Shown: positions 52,543 to 62,504 of the stretch, piece after piece | How positions within the stretch are numbered: the first letter of the stretch is position 1 | Layout: each line of letters starts with the position of its first letter | DNA from: Oscillospiraceae bacterium | GTDB lineage: Bacteria; Bacillota; Clostridia; Oscillospirales; Ruminococcaceae | NCBI GenBank assembly: GCA_021199795.1 | Contig: JAJQHJ010000024.1 | Span: 1-64,000 of the forward strand | DNA: 64,000 bases | Direction: 5' to 3' | Position numbers and translations under genes: made by a program | The notes under the pieces: model-generated | Seen by the model: only the letters and a program-made list of their open reading frames with translations | Database searches by the model: none | Told to the model about the DNA's origin: nothing

Positions 52543-54216
52543 ATGGAAACAAGTATAACAGGTAGTATGCTGAGGGACGCTTTCATAAGTGCCTCAAACT
52601 GCATTTCAAACAACAAGAAAGCTATTGATGAGCTTAATGTCTTCCCCGTCCCCGACGGCGACACCGGCACCAACATGTCGATGACCCTTTCAAACGCCAG
52701 AAAGGAGCTTGAGCTGATGGCTGACGACGTAACTGTCGCCCAGGTCGCAAAGGTTATGGCTTCGGGGCTTCTTCGCGGAGCAAGAGGCAACTCAGGAGTC
52801 ATCACATCGCTTCTCTTCAAGGGCTTCGACAAGGCTCTTGCAGGACAGGAGACAGCTGACATCGAGCTCATGACACAGTCGCTTGAAAAGGGCGTTGAGA
52901 GAGCCTATAAGGCTGTCATGAAGCCGACGGAGGGAACCATTCTGACGGTCGCAAGACTCGCATCGGTCAAGGCAAGAGAGCTTGCAGGTGTTGAAACAGA
53001 TCTGGTTTCATTCTGGGAGCAGGTTTGCGTCGAGGCTGAAAGAGTTCTTGAAACCACACCCGATTTGCTCCCGACCTTGAAGAAAGCCGGAGTAGTAGAT
53101 GCAGGCGGCAAGGGTCTTTGCATGATTTTCAGAGCAATGCTCCAGGTCTTCAAGGGTGAGGGGATCGTTGCTGACGAAACCCAGAAGAAGCAGGCGGAGG
53201 CGGTCACAATAGAAACCTATGCGTCTGTAGTCGGAAGCTTCGAGGACGAGATTCACTATACATACTGCACCGAATACATAGTCAGGAAAGAGCCCAAGGC
53301 TGAGGGCAATGCTCTTAAGCTCAGAGCCTATCTCGAATCCATCGGCGACTGCGTTGTGGTTGTCGAGGATGATGAAATCATAAAGGTTCATGTTCACACC
53401 AATAATCCCGGTCTCGCAGTTGAAAAGGGTCTTGAATTTGGCTCTATGAACCTGCCGAAGATCGAGAACATGCGCTACCAGCACGAGGCAAAGAAAGACG
53501 AGTCGAAAGTCACCGTTTCAAGCTCCAATAAAGCATATAAATCCGTTCCTCCCGAGAAAGACTACGGCTTCGTAGCTGTTGCAACCGGTGAGGGAATTGA
53601 AGCTATGTTCAAGGATGCCGGCGCAGACTGCATTGTCCGCGGCGGTCAGACGATGAATCCATCTACCGAGGATATCTTAGCTGCAATCCAGTCAACTCCC
53701 GCAAGAACCGTTTTCGTGTTGCCTAACAACAAGAACATCATCATGGCGGCTGAGCAGGCTGTAAAGCTTGCAGACAGAAAGGTTTGCGTCCTCCAGACAA
53801 GAACCATTCCCCAGGGTCTTTCTGCACTCTTAGCATTCGACCCGACAGCTGATTATAAGACCAACAGCACCGAAATGACCAAGGCTTTTGAGCGTGTCCA
53901 GACCGGACAGGTCACCTTTGCAGCCAGAGACAGCGAATTCGACGGCGTCGAGATTCACGAGGGCGAAATTTTAGCCATGGACAACGGCAAGCTTTCACTT
54001 GTCGAAAAAGACGCAGTCAAGGCGGCATACCGCTTAACAAAACGTCTTATAAAGCAGGACAGCGAGCTTATCTCCGTCACCTACGGCAAGGACGTCAAGG
54101 AGTCGGATGCGGAAGCATTGCGAGCCAAGCTTGAAGAAAAGTTCGGTTCACGACTTGACATCAACGTCATCAATGGCGGTCAGCCGGTTTACTACTACAT
54201 CATCAGCGTAGAATAA
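52543..54216 (+). CDS. fakA: DAK2 domain fatty acid kinase subunit FakA (YloV type)
   Basis: The 557-aa protein has the DhaL-like DAK2 domain at the N-terminus with NVFPVPDGDTGTNMSMT (Mg-ATP site) and LLRGARGNSGVITS, a middle domain, and a C-terminal DegV-like half (GYGFVAVATGEGIE-type segment, NNKNIIMAAEQA). FakA phosphorylates fatty acids bound to FakB proteins; no FakB is in the window. Confidence 0.92.
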   Translation: METSITGSMLRDAFISASNCISNNKKAIDELNVFPVPDGDTGTNMSMTLSNARKELELMADDVTVAQVAKVMASGLLRGARGNSGVITSLLFKGFDKALAGQETADIELMTQSLEKGVERAYKAVMKPTEGTILTVARLASVKARELAGVETDLVSFWEQVCVEAERVLETTPDLLPTLKKAGVVDAGGKGLCMIFRAMLQVFKGEGIVADETQKKQAEAVTIETYASVVGSFEDEIHYTYCTEYIVRKEPKAEGNALKLRAYLESIGDCVVVVEDDEIIKVHVHTNNPGLAVEKGLEFGSMNLPKIENMRYQHEAKKDESKVTVSSSNKAYKSVPPEKDYGFVAVATGEGIEAMFKDAGADCIVRGGQTMNPSTEDILAAIQSTPARTVFVLPNNKNIIMAAEQAVKLADRKVCVLQTRTIPQGLSALLAFDPTADYKTNSTEMTKAFERVQTGQVTFAARDSEFDGVEIHEGEILAMDNGKLSLVEKDAVKAAYRLTKRLIKQDSELISVTYGKDVKESDAEALRAKLEEKFGSRLDINVINGGQPVYYYIISVE

Positions 54217-54228
54217 AAATGAGATTAA

Positions 54229-54256
54229 ATGCCGTTCGGTTTCGGGCGGCATTTGG
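54229..54256 (+). terminator. Hairpin after fakA
   Basis: AAATGCCG and CGGCATTT pair around a G/T-rich loop. There is no long T run, so termination may be weak. The following 70 bp are rich in GGAATT/AATTCC pieces with no clear function. Confidence 0.45.
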
Positions 54257-54341
54257 TGACTAATTCGGAATTGGTCTGTCGGAGAGATAATTCCGGATTC
54301 CGATTTCCGAATTCCGAATTTTAAAACGGGAGTTTTAACAT

Positions 54342-56063
54342 ATGCGAAGTCTTCTAAAATACTTCAAGGGCTACAAGCTTCAGGCAGTGTGCGCGCCGCT
54401 GTTTAAGATAATAGAGGTCATATTCGAGCTTATGGTTCCGCTGGTTGTGGCGGAGATCGTAGACACGGGAATTCCTGCAGGGGACAATCCGTACATTTTC
54501 AGAATGTGCGGTATACTTGTGCTGTTCGGAGCCTGCGGACTTGCCAGCACCTTAACGGCTCAGTATTTCTCGGCAAAAGCCTCAGTAGGCTTCACGGGTG
54601 CTGTGAGACAGGCTCTGTTCGACCACATCCAATCCCTCTCGTTTACAGAGGTAGACAAGCTCGGCACTTCAACATTAATCACAAGGCTCACAAGCGACCT
54701 TAACCAGATCCAGACAGGTGTCAATCTGACACTCAGGCTTCTCATGCGCTCGCCTGTTGTGGTCATCGGTGCAACGGTTATGGCATTTCGGATTGACGCT
54801 CAGGCTGCACTCATATTTGTTGCTGTCATCCCGATTCTGTCGGTGGTAGTTTTCGGAATCATGCTGGGAACCATCCCGCTTTATACAGCCGTCCAGAAAA
54901 AGCTTGACGCAGTGCTCTTAAGAACCAAGGAAAACCTCACCGGTGCAAGAGTCGTAAGAGCATTCTGCATGGAGGAAGAGGAGACCGCCGACTTTAACGA
55001 GAAGAACAACTCCCTCGCCAAAGCCCAGAAATTTGTCGGCAGGATTTCCTCCGTCATGAACCCGATGACATATGCAATCGTAAATATAGGCATAGTTGTC
55101 CTCATTTACACAGGTGCAGTCAAGGTCAGCACGGGTGTACTTACTCAGGGTCTTGTAATCGCACTCTATAACTACATGTCGCAGATTTTAGTGGAGCTTG
55201 TCAAGCTTGCAAACCTGATTATAAGCGTCACAAAGAGCCTTGCCTGTGCCAAAAGAGCTGAGGAAGTCTTCGAGATTCAGCCGTCGATGGTCAGTGGTAC
55301 TTACGCAGGCGAGAAGTCTTCTGAAAGCGAATACGCAGTTGAGCTCAGCGACGTCTCGTTCAGATATTCGGGAGCGGCAGCAGATTCTCTTGAGGATATC
55401 AATATCCAGGTCAGAAATGGCGAGAAGATTGGCATTATCGGTTCAACCGGCAGCGGCAAGACCACACTTGTAAGCCTTGTTCCGAGGTTTTATGACGCCA
55501 CCGACGGCTACGTAAAGGTCGAGGGCGTAGATGTAAGAGACTGGGATGAGGAAGCACTCAGAGATAATGTCGCAGTGGTCATGCAGCGTTCAAGCCTCTT
55601 CTCCGGAACAATCAGGGATAATATCAGGTTCGGCAACGAAAACGCCACTGACGAAGAAATTATGGAAGCCATCAAGGACGCCCAGGCTGAAAATGTCGTT
55701 GCGGCAAAGCCTGAGGGCTTAGACAGCATGATTGAGCAGGGCGGAAAGAATCTTTCCGGCGGACAGGTTCAGAGGCTCACAATAGCCAGAGCCTTGGTCA
55801 AGAAGCCGAAGATACTAATTTTAGACGACAGCTCCTCCGCACTCGACTTTGCGACCGATGCCGCACTAAGAAAGTCAATATCGAATCTTGACTACTATCC
55901 GACGGTACTGACCGTTTCGCAGAGGGTTTCAACCGTCATGCATTCTGACAGAGTCCTTATGCTTGAAGACGGCGTAGCGGTAGGCTTGGGAACACATGAG
56001 GAGCTCCTCAAGAGTTGTCCCGAGTATCTCGAGCTTTACCAGTCCCAGATAAAGAATTCGTAA
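54342..56063 (+). CDS. ABC exporter half-transporter with degenerate nucleotide site
   Basis: The 573-aa protein has six membrane helices and a C-terminal ATPase: Walker A GSTGSGKTT, signature LSGGQVQR, Walker B ILILDDSSSALD with Asp where the catalytic Glu normally stands, and TVSQRVST with Gln instead of the H-loop His. Those changes are typical of one half of heterodimeric exporters such as TM287/288 and BmrCD. The next gene supplies the partner. The substrate is unknown; these pumps often export drugs or peptides. Confidence 0.92.
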   Translation: MRSLLKYFKGYKLQAVCAPLFKIIEVIFELMVPLVVAEIVDTGIPAGDNPYIFRMCGILVLFGACGLASTLTAQYFSAKASVGFTGAVRQALFDHIQSLSFTEVDKLGTSTLITRLTSDLNQIQTGVNLTLRLLMRSPVVVIGATVMAFRIDAQAALIFVAVIPILSVVVFGIMLGTIPLYTAVQKKLDAVLLRTKENLTGARVVRAFCMEEEETADFNEKNNSLAKAQKFVGRISSVMNPMTYAIVNIGIVVLIYTGAVKVSTGVLTQGLVIALYNYMSQILVELVKLANLIISVTKSLACAKRAEEVFEIQPSMVSGTYAGEKSSESEYAVELSDVSFRYSGAAADSLEDINIQVRNGEKIGIIGSTGSGKTTLVSLVPRFYDATDGYVKVEGVDVRDWDEEALRDNVAVVMQRSSLFSGTIRDNIRFGNENATDEEIMEAIKDAQAENVVAAKPEGLDSMIEQGGKNLSGGQVQRLTIARALVKKPKILILDDSSSALDFATDAALRKSISNLDYYPTVLTVSQRVSTVMHSDRVLMLEDGVAVGLGTHEELLKSCPEYLELYQSQIKNS

Positions 56064-56081
56064 GAAAGGGGAGCTGAGAAA

Positions 56082-57845
56082 ATGAGCAACAACAGTAAAA
56101 AAGTTCAGTCAACCGGGTCGACTTCCCAGACCTTAAAGAAGCTTCTCAAGTTCATAAAGAAGTACAGTGTTCTTCTCGTCTTGTCAATAATCCTTGCGGC
56201 AGCTTCGGTAATTCTTACGCTATATGTCCCGATCCTCTTTGGCGACGCTATTGACTATATAACCGAAAACGGCGTTGACCTCCCTATGGTCATAAGCTTC
56301 CTTGTGAAAGCCGCAATAACAGCACTCGTGGCGGCTTTGCTCCAGTGGATCATGAACGTCATCAACAACCGTATCACCTATGAGACCGTTCGTGACTTAA
56401 GGGAAAAGGCATTCTTAAAAATTGAGAATCTGCCCTTAAAGTACATCGACTCCCATCCTCACGGCGACCTTGTTTCAAGAGTAATCTCCGATGTCGACCA
56501 GCTGGCGGATGGCTTGCTACTTGGATTTTCGCAGTTCTTCACCGGAATTGCAACCATCGTCTGCACTCTTCTCTTCATGCTTTCAATCAGCTGGAAGATA
56601 ACGATTATTGCAGTTGTACTGACGCCCTTGTCGCTGTTTGTGGCGAAATTCCTGGCGCAGTCGACCTACAACCTATTCAAGAAGCAATCGGAGATAAGAG
56701 GCAGCCAGACCGCACTTATTGACGAAATGGTCGGTGGTGCTAAGACTGTCAAGGCGTACAATTACACTGACCGCAGCCATGACCGCTTCAAGAAGATAAA
56801 CGACGACCTGACCGAAACCTCCTCAAAGGCTATCTTCTATTCGTCTCTTGTGAACCCGTCAACTCGTTTTGTAAACGCAGTTGTCTATGCGGCAGTGGGA
56901 CTGGCAGGAGCTTTGTCTGTAGTTGCCGGAACGGTCACAGTCGGCGGTCTTACATGCATTCTTAGCTACGCCAACCAGTATACCAAGCCTTTTAACGAGA
57001 TAAGCGGCGTCATCACCGAGCTCCAGAACGCAATTGCCTGTGCCGCAAGAATATTTGAGCTCATCGAGGCTGAACCCCAGCCGTCGGATGAGGGGCTTCC
57101 GGAATTATCCGAGGTCAAGGGCAATATCGAGCTTAAGGACGTGTCTTTCTCCTATAATCCCGACACAAGCCTTATTGAAGACTTCAATCTTTCTGTGAAA
57201 GCCGGTCAGAGAATCGCAATAGTCGGTCCCACTGGCTGCGGAAAGACAACGCTTATAAACCTCCTCATGCGCTTCTATGACGTCGACAGCGGCTCAATTT
57301 CTGTTGAGGGGAACGATATAAGAGACATCACCCGCCACAGCCTACGCGAAAACTACGGCATGGTTTTGCAGGACACCTGGCTCAAATCGGGAACAATCCG
57401 GGATAACCTGAAAATTGGCAAGCCGGACTCAACAGATGATGAAATGATAGCCGCTGCCAAGACCACCCACGCCGACAGCTTCATCAGGCGTCTGCCGCAG
57501 GGCTATGACACACCGATAGGCGAGGACGGCGGAAACCTTTCAGCCGGTCAGAAGCAGCTTCTCTGCATAACAAGAGTCATGCTGACTAAGCCGCCTATGC
57601 TTATCCTGGATGAGGCGACCTCCTCAATCGATACCAAGACCGAATTCAGGGTACAGCGTTCATTTGAGAAGCTGATGCAGGGCAAGACCACATTCATTGT
57701 TGCCCACCGACTCTCGACCATCATGAGTGCCGACCTGATTCTCGTCATGAAAGACGGTCACATAATCGAGCAGGGAAAGCATGATGAGCTCCTTGCAAAA
57801 CACGGCTTCTATTATGAGCTCTACAACAGCCAATTTGCGCACTGA
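56082..57845 (+). CDS. ABC exporter half-transporter with intact catalytic residues
   Basis: The 587-aa protein has six helices and an ATPase with Walker A GPTGCGKTT, signature LSAGQKQL (altered from LSGGQ), Walker B MLILDEATSSID and H-loop AHRLST. Together with the preceding gene this gives one working and one degenerate ATP site. It starts 18 bp after its partner. Confidence 0.93.
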   Translation: MSNNSKKVQSTGSTSQTLKKLLKFIKKYSVLLVLSIILAAASVILTLYVPILFGDAIDYITENGVDLPMVISFLVKAAITALVAALLQWIMNVINNRITYETVRDLREKAFLKIENLPLKYIDSHPHGDLVSRVISDVDQLADGLLLGFSQFFTGIATIVCTLLFMLSISWKITIIAVVLTPLSLFVAKFLAQSTYNLFKKQSEIRGSQTALIDEMVGGAKTVKAYNYTDRSHDRFKKINDDLTETSSKAIFYSSLVNPSTRFVNAVVYAAVGLAGALSVVAGTVTVGGLTCILSYANQYTKPFNEISGVITELQNAIACAARIFELIEAEPQPSDEGLPELSEVKGNIELKDVSFSYNPDTSLIEDFNLSVKAGQRIAIVGPTGCGKTTLINLLMRFYDVDSGSISVEGNDIRDITRHSLRENYGMVLQDTWLKSGTIRDNLKIGKPDSTDDEMIAAAKTTHADSFIRRLPQGYDTPIGEDGGNLSAGQKQLLCITRVMLTKPPMLILDEATSSIDTKTEFRVQRSFEKLMQGKTTFIVAHRLSTIMSADLILVMKDGHIIEQGKHDELLAKHGFYYELYNSQFAH

Positions 57846-57910
57846 TAACTTCTAACCGCTGTGAGACAATCATATACTTGACCAAAAGACAACTTTTCGG
57901 AGGGATAGGT

Positions 57911-58369
57911 ATGTTTGTCAAGACGGTCAAGGTTAAAAAGGTGGCGCAGGTGCTCGGATATATCTTGCTGGCACTTCTTGTGGTATTCGTTGCGGTGTTT
58001 TTATTCAACAGATTCTATGGCGGGAGTAAGACTATCTCGCTTCCAGACGAGGCTTCGCAGCTTGAATTCTTGCATGACTTGGGCTGGGAGACGTCGGAAT
58101 CTGCAATAGACGTCCGCAGCGTCATCATCCCGGAGGAGTGGAGCGACGTTTACAGCCAGTATAACGACCTGCAACTGGAGCAGGGCTTGGATTTGAGCTC
58201 CTACAAGGGCTGTCTGGTTGAAATCTACACATATGAAATCTATAACTACGGCGATGAGGACAATATAGTCGTCAACCTGATGATATGCGACGGCATACTT
58301 GTTGCCGGAGACGTCTGCTGCACCGAGCTCGGCGGCTTCATGCAGGGACTTGTCAAAACCACAACATAA
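57911..58369 (+). CDS. DUF4830-like membrane-anchored protein
   Basis: The 152-aa protein has one N-terminal helix (about residues 12-34) and an extracytoplasmic domain with EFLHDLGWETSE, IPEEWSDVYSQYNDLQ and LDLSSYKG followed by a C-terminal GDVCCTELGGFMQGL. This matches my memory of DUF4830, of unknown function. ATG 57911 follows GGAGG. Confidence 0.65.
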   Translation: MFVKTVKVKKVAQVLGYILLALLVVFVAVFLFNRFYGGSKTISLPDEASQLEFLHDLGWETSESAIDVRSVIIPEEWSDVYSQYNDLQLEQGLDLSSYKGCLVEIYTYEIYNYGDEDNIVVNLMICDGILVAGDVCCTELGGFMQGLVKTTT

Positions 58370-58382
58370 ATGGTGATAAAAG

Positions 58383-59090
58383 ATGTATAAAACCTGTATA
58401 TTCGACCTGTACGGAACCCTTGTGGATATCCGCACAGATGAAACCAAGCCTGAGCTCTGGGAAAAGCTGTCTCTTTTCTATGGCTTCCAGGGAGCAAATT
58501 ACACTCCCGAGGAGCTGGAGGATAGCTACTTCGGGCTAGCCCATGAGCTTGAAAAAGAATACCGGGAAATCCGGATTGAGCAGGTGTTTAAGAAGCTGTT
58601 TGAAAGAAAGGGTGTTACAGCTGACGACTCTTTAGCCATCCATGCCGGGCAGTTTTTCAGAATACTTTCCATTGAGCACTTGAGGCTCTATGACGGCGCA
58701 AAAGGAATGCTCATGAGGCTTCGTGAAAGCGGCAGGAAAGTGTATCTTCTCTCAAACGCACAGCGGATTTTCACCGAGTATGAGATTAAGTACCTAGGCA
58801 TCTGGTTCTCGTTCGATGATATCTTCATTTCGTCAGAGCATAATTGCAAGAAGCCGGACACAGAGTTCTATAACAAACTCATCGATAAGCAAGGCATCGA
58901 CCGTGAAACTGCCATCATGATAGGAAACGATGGTACTTGTGACATTCAGGGTGGAAAGAATGCAGGTCTTCACACTTTGTATATAAAATCGGATATTTCG
59001 CCTGATGAGCCAATTCCCGATGCAGACCATGTTCTGCTGGAACCAGATATGTTAAAAGTAGCAGAGATATTACTTAGCGAGGATAACTGA
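58383..59090 (+). CDS. HAD family hydrolase
   Basis: The 235-aa protein has motif I FDLYGTLVDI (the second Asp of DxDxT-type replaced by Tyr as in some HADs), motif II LLSNAQ, the Lys in NCKKPDTEFY and motif IV MIGNDGTCDIQGG. It is most like phosphatase or haloacid-type HADs; the substrate is unknown. Stop and next ATG are one base apart. Confidence 0.88.
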   Translation: MYKTCIFDLYGTLVDIRTDETKPELWEKLSLFYGFQGANYTPEELEDSYFGLAHELEKEYREIRIEQVFKKLFERKGVTADDSLAIHAGQFFRILSIEHLRLYDGAKGMLMRLRESGRKVYLLSNAQRIFTEYEIKYLGIWFSFDDIFISSEHNCKKPDTEFYNKLIDKQGIDRETAIMIGNDGTCDIQGGKNAGLHTLYIKSDISPDEPIPDADHVLLEPDMLKVAEILLSEDN

Positions 59091-59091
59091 A

Positions 59092-59826
59092 ATGCCATTG
59101 ATGCGTTTAGACAAGTTCATATCGGGACAGATGCCTGAGGTCTCCCGCAACGATGCCAAGGAGCTCTTGAAAAAGGGCTTGGTGACCGTAGACGGAGAGA
59201 CGGTCAAGAGATATGACCACAAACTCGACCCGGAAAAATCGGTCGTAGCCGTCTCGGGGAACGTGATCACATATCGCGAGCATTTGTACATAATGCTCAA
59301 CAAACCGGCGGGTGTTGTATGTGCAGTGAGGGACAGGATAACGCCAACGGTTATGGAGCTTCTGCCGCCGGAACTAAGGCGACCGGGGCTTTTTCCTGCC
59401 GGAAGACTGGACAAGGATAACGTCGGGTTTGTGCTTTTAACTGATGATGGCGAGCTTGCACACAAAATGCTTTCTCCCGTAAGCCATGTCCCGAAAAGAT
59501 ACTTCGTCCGGCTTGAAAAATCGGTCACAGATGATGTCCGGGAGCTCTTTGAAAGCGGCATGACTATTGACGGCGACGAGAAGTGTCTGCCAGCCGAGCT
59601 TGAGATATGCAATTACGATAGTAATTGTGAGCACAATATAGAGTGTTTTGTGACGCTCCATGAGGGCAAATTCCCCCAGATAAAGCGCATGTTCAAGGCT
59701 GCCGGAAACTCGGTTACATACCTTAAGAGAGTGCAGATTGGCGGAGTTATTCTCGGAGATAGTCTGGGTGAGGGAGAGGCACGAATTCTGGAAGAAAATG
59801 AGGTTAAATCTCTTATTTCCTATTAA
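59092..59826 (+). CDS. Pseudouridine synthase, RsuA/RluB family
   Basis: The 244-aa enzyme has an N-terminal S4 domain (MRLDKFISGQMPEVSRNDAKELLKKGLVTVDG) and the catalytic block FPAGRLDKDNVGFVLLTDDGELAH with the active-site Asp. It resembles 16S rRNA pseudouridine-516 synthase RsuA. No special context. Confidence 0.92.
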   Translation: MPLMRLDKFISGQMPEVSRNDAKELLKKGLVTVDGETVKRYDHKLDPEKSVVAVSGNVITYREHLYIMLNKPAGVVCAVRDRITPTVMELLPPELRRPGLFPAGRLDKDNVGFVLLTDDGELAHKMLSPVSHVPKRYFVRLEKSVTDDVRELFESGMTIDGDEKCLPAELEICNYDSNCEHNIECFVTLHEGKFPQIKRMFKAAGNSVTYLKRVQIGGVILGDSLGEGEARILEENEVKSLISY

Positions 59827-59897
59827 CAAAATTTTCTAGCAGGTTCTATAGTCAAATTGCATAAAAACGCACCGGAAACTTTGGTGAAAACGCCGTC

Positions 59898-59926
59898 TTG
59901 TAAAGGCGGGCTCAATATAGTATAAT
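59898..59926 (+). promoter_or_regulatory. Promoter of the UgpC-like ATPase gene
   Basis: TTGTAA (59898-59903) and TATAAT (59921-59926) have a 17-bp spacer. Confidence 0.7.
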
Positions 59927-59988
59927 TATCACAGACGCTAATCGATGGGATTAGCAATTTTCAAAAAATTCGGCGAGGAGGCCTTTTG

Positions 59989-61131
59989 ATGGCAAGCTTA
60001 TCACTAAAGCATATTTACAAGAAGTATCCCGGCGGAGTTGTCGCAGTATCTGACTTCTGCCTCGAAATTAAGGACAAGGAATTCATGGTCTTTGTAGGAC
60101 CTTCAGGATGCGGCAAATCCACAACCTTAAGAATGATTGCAGGTCTTGAGGAAATCACAGACGGTGAGCTTTATATCGGCAACAGATTGGTCAATGATAT
60201 CGCTCCTAAGGACAGAGATATCGCGATGGTTTTCCAGAACTACGCTCTTTATCCTCATATGACAGTTTTCGAGAACATGGCATTCGGACTTAAGCTCAGA
60301 AAGACTCCTAAGGATCAGATTGCCCGCAAGGTTGAGGAAGCTGCAAGAATCCTCGATATCTCCCAACTCCTCGACAGAAAGCCGAAGGCTTTGTCCGGTG
60401 GTCAGAGACAGCGTGTTGCTCTGGGACGTGCACTCGTTCGTGAGCCTCAGGTATTCTTACTTGACGAGCCTTTGTCTAACCTCGATGCTAAACTCCGTGC
60501 TCAGATGAGAACCGAGATCACTCTTCTCCATAAGAGACTCGGAACCACATTTATCTATGTAACCCATGACCAGACCGAGGCTATGACCATGGCTGACAGA
60601 ATCGTCGTTATGAAGGACGGCTTCATTCAGCAGGTCGACACTCCTCAGAACCTCTATAGCTATCCTTGCAATCTCTTCGTTGCTGGATTCATCGGATCTC
60701 CTCAGATGAACTTCATCGATAGTAAGCTCGTCAAGATTGATGGCAAGTACAATGTTGAGTTCGGTTCCGAGGACACCAAGGAAACCAGAGGAAGAAAGTT
60801 CTACATCGAGCTTCCCGAGGCTAAGGTCAACGAAGAAGCTTTGGCTCCTTACCTCAACAAGGAAGTCATCTGCGGTGTTCGTCCCGAGTGCATCCACGAC
60901 GAGGAAATGTTCATTTCTTCCGCCAAGACTGGTATTATCGAAGCTACTGTAAGTGTAGCTGAAATGATGGGTGCTGAGACTTATCTCTACCTCAACTGCG
61001 AGGGCATCAGCCTCACTGCTCGTGTTTCCAACCGTTCGACTGCAAGACCTCAGGATGTTATCACCTGCGCTCTTGACGCCAACAGAATCCACCTGTTCGA
61101 CAAGGAAACTGAGAAGACCATCATCAACTGA
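59989..61131 (+). CDS. ugpC: Sugar ABC importer ATPase, UgpC/MsmX type
   Basis: The 380-aa ATPase has Walker [11 protein letters not shown]-loop [12 protein letters not shown], signature LSGGQRQR, Walker [13 protein letters not shown] and a C-terminal TOBE-like regulatory domain. It stands alone without permease or binding protein genes, as for shared ATPases that energise several carbohydrate importers. ATG 59989 follows GAGGAGG; the TTG directly before it is ignored. Confidence 0.93.
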   Translation: MASLSLKHIYKKYPGGVVAVSDFCLEIKDKEFMVFVGPSGCGKSTTLRMIAGLEEITDGELYIGNRLVNDIAPKDRDIAMVFQNYALYPHMTVFENMAFGLKLRKTPKDQIARKVEEAARILDISQLLDRKPKALSGGQRQRVALGRALVREPQVFLLDEPLSNLDAKLRAQMRTEITLLHKRLGTTFIYVTHDQTEAMTMADRIVVMKDGFIQQVDTPQNLYSYPCNLFVAGFIGSPQMNFIDSKLVKIDGKYNVEFGSEDTKETRGRKFYIELPEAKVNEEALAPYLNKEVICGVRPECIHDEEMFISSAKTGIIEATVSVAEMMGAETYLYLNCEGISLTARVSNRSTARPQDVITCALDANRIHLFDKETEKTIIN

Positions 61132-61181
61132 TGATGTATTATCAACTGATAATCAGATTACGGACATATAGAGGAAATTAT

Positions 61182-61211
61182 TGCGGCTGCTTACCCAGTA
61201 GCCGCATTTTT
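61182..61211 (+). terminator. Terminator after the UgpC-like gene
   Basis: TGCGGCT and AGCCGCA pair around an 11-nt loop, followed by TTTTT. Confidence 0.85.
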
Positions 61212-61230
61212 CTTAAGAAAGGATCTTATA

Positions 61231-62448
61231 ATGAAGAAAATATTGTCAATGCTTCTGGCTTTAGTACTGCTTTGCAGCTGTTTAACAGCCTGTGGAAAGG
61301 ATGAAACCTCAGTGGCTCTTGAAACTATCGAAAATCCCGAAACCTATGAAGATTACCTCAACAACGCGAAGATAATCTCCCTCACCCAGACCGGCAACAC
61401 CTACCGCCTCAAGCAGGCTATCGATAAAGCCGAGAGCGGGGAGGATTGCAACATCGTCTACATCGGCGGCTCAATCACCGAGGGCGATGGTCTTGAAACC
61501 TGCTATGCCTACCGTTCATTCACCTATTTCCAGGAGAAGTTCGGCAAGGGCGACGGCAGCAACGTCCACTACTACAATTCCGGCATAAGCGGAACCCCGT
61601 CGACTCTGGGAGCTCTCAGATTCGAGGACGACGTTGAAGCATATGACCCGGACATCGTCTTCATTGAATTTGCCGTCAACGACAGCAGCAGCGAGGAGTA
61701 TTACGACGCTTTCGAGAGCCTCATCCGCGACTGCCTCGAGTGCGAATCCCAGCCGGCAGTTATCCTCCTCTTTGCGAGAATGGAGGAGGGCTGGACATCA
61801 CAGGACTGGAAAAAAGAAATCGGCGAGTACTATGACCTGCCGATGATCAGCTACGCTGACGGTATCACCTATCTTTTCGATAACGGAGCCCTTGAGTGGA
61901 GCGACTTTTCTGACGACTACACCCATCCTAATGCCGACGGCAACGCAGTTGTAGCCGAGTTTATAGCCTACTTCTTCGATGAAATCGACCGCCTTGACGG
62001 TAGCACCTCTGACATCACCATTCCCGATGCCATGTACGAGTGCACCTATGAGAACGCCCACATGCTCCAGCATTCGACCTATGAAGCAGAAGACCTTGGT
62101 TCATGGAAGAAAAAGAGCTCAGGTTATCACTATTCAGACGGCTGGACAAAGACCTACGACGAGTCGAACGATCCGCTTGTCTTCACATTCACCGGCACGA
62201 ACGCCTATGTTGTATATCCGACCTCATCCGGCTCGGAATACGGCACACTTGAAGCAAAAGTCTACTTCAACGGCGAGCTTGTGAACAGCGAAATCTTCAA
62301 TGAATACGATTCCAGCGGCTGGATGTGCCCGTCAGTCGGCATTCTCTACAAAGCCGAAGAATCCGGCGAATTCCGCATAGAATTCACCGCCTATGGCGAC
62401 ACCGTCAAGTGCGATTTGCAGGTTCTGGCGGTGGCGTATACGGATTAA
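61231..62448 (+). CDS. SGNH/GDSL-family lipoprotein hydrolase
   Basis: The 405-aa lipoprotein has signal peptide and lipobox LTAC (Cys about residue 21), an SGNH hydrolase domain with IGGSITEGDG (nucleophile Ser), EFAVND, and HPNADG near residue 230, and a C-terminal beta-rich domain of about 150 aa. It probably removes acyl groups from a carbohydrate or wall polymer outside the cell; the substrate is unknown. Confidence 0.88.
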   Translation: MKKILSMLLALVLLCSCLTACGKDETSVALETIENPETYEDYLNNAKIISLTQTGNTYRLKQAIDKAESGEDCNIVYIGGSITEGDGLETCYAYRSFTYFQEKFGKGDGSNVHYYNSGISGTPSTLGALRFEDDVEAYDPDIVFIEFAVNDSSSEEYYDAFESLIRDCLECESQPAVILLFARMEEGWTSQDWKKEIGEYYDLPMISYADGITYLFDNGALEWSDFSDDYTHPNADGNAVVAEFIAYFFDEIDRLDGSTSDITIPDAMYECTYENAHMLQHSTYEAEDLGSWKKKSSGYHYSDGWTKTYDESNDPLVFTFTGTNAYVVYPTSSGSEYGTLEAKVYFNGELVNSEIFNEYDSSGWMCPSVGILYKAEESGEFRIEFTAYGDTVKCDLQVLAVAYTD

Positions 62449-62450
62449 GG

Positions 62451-62498
62451 GAAACCTCTCAGTCAGCTTCGCTGACAGCTCCCCTTATCAAGGGGAGC
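62451..62498 (+). repeat. Dispersed double-hairpin repeat, copy 2
   Basis: GAAACCTCTCAGTCAGCTTC starts two stem-loops (TCAGC-TTC-GCTGA and GCTCCCCTT-ATC-AAGGGGAGC). It matches copy 1 at 45656-45705 and again lies between convergent genes. Confidence 0.78.
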
Positions 62499-62504
62499 CT
62501 GACA

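Noticed and set aside
54342..56063. Altered Walker B and H-loop in the first ABC half as a sign of a dead gene.
   Set aside because: The same changes are standard in one half of heterodimeric exporters, and the neighbouring gene supplies the intact partner.
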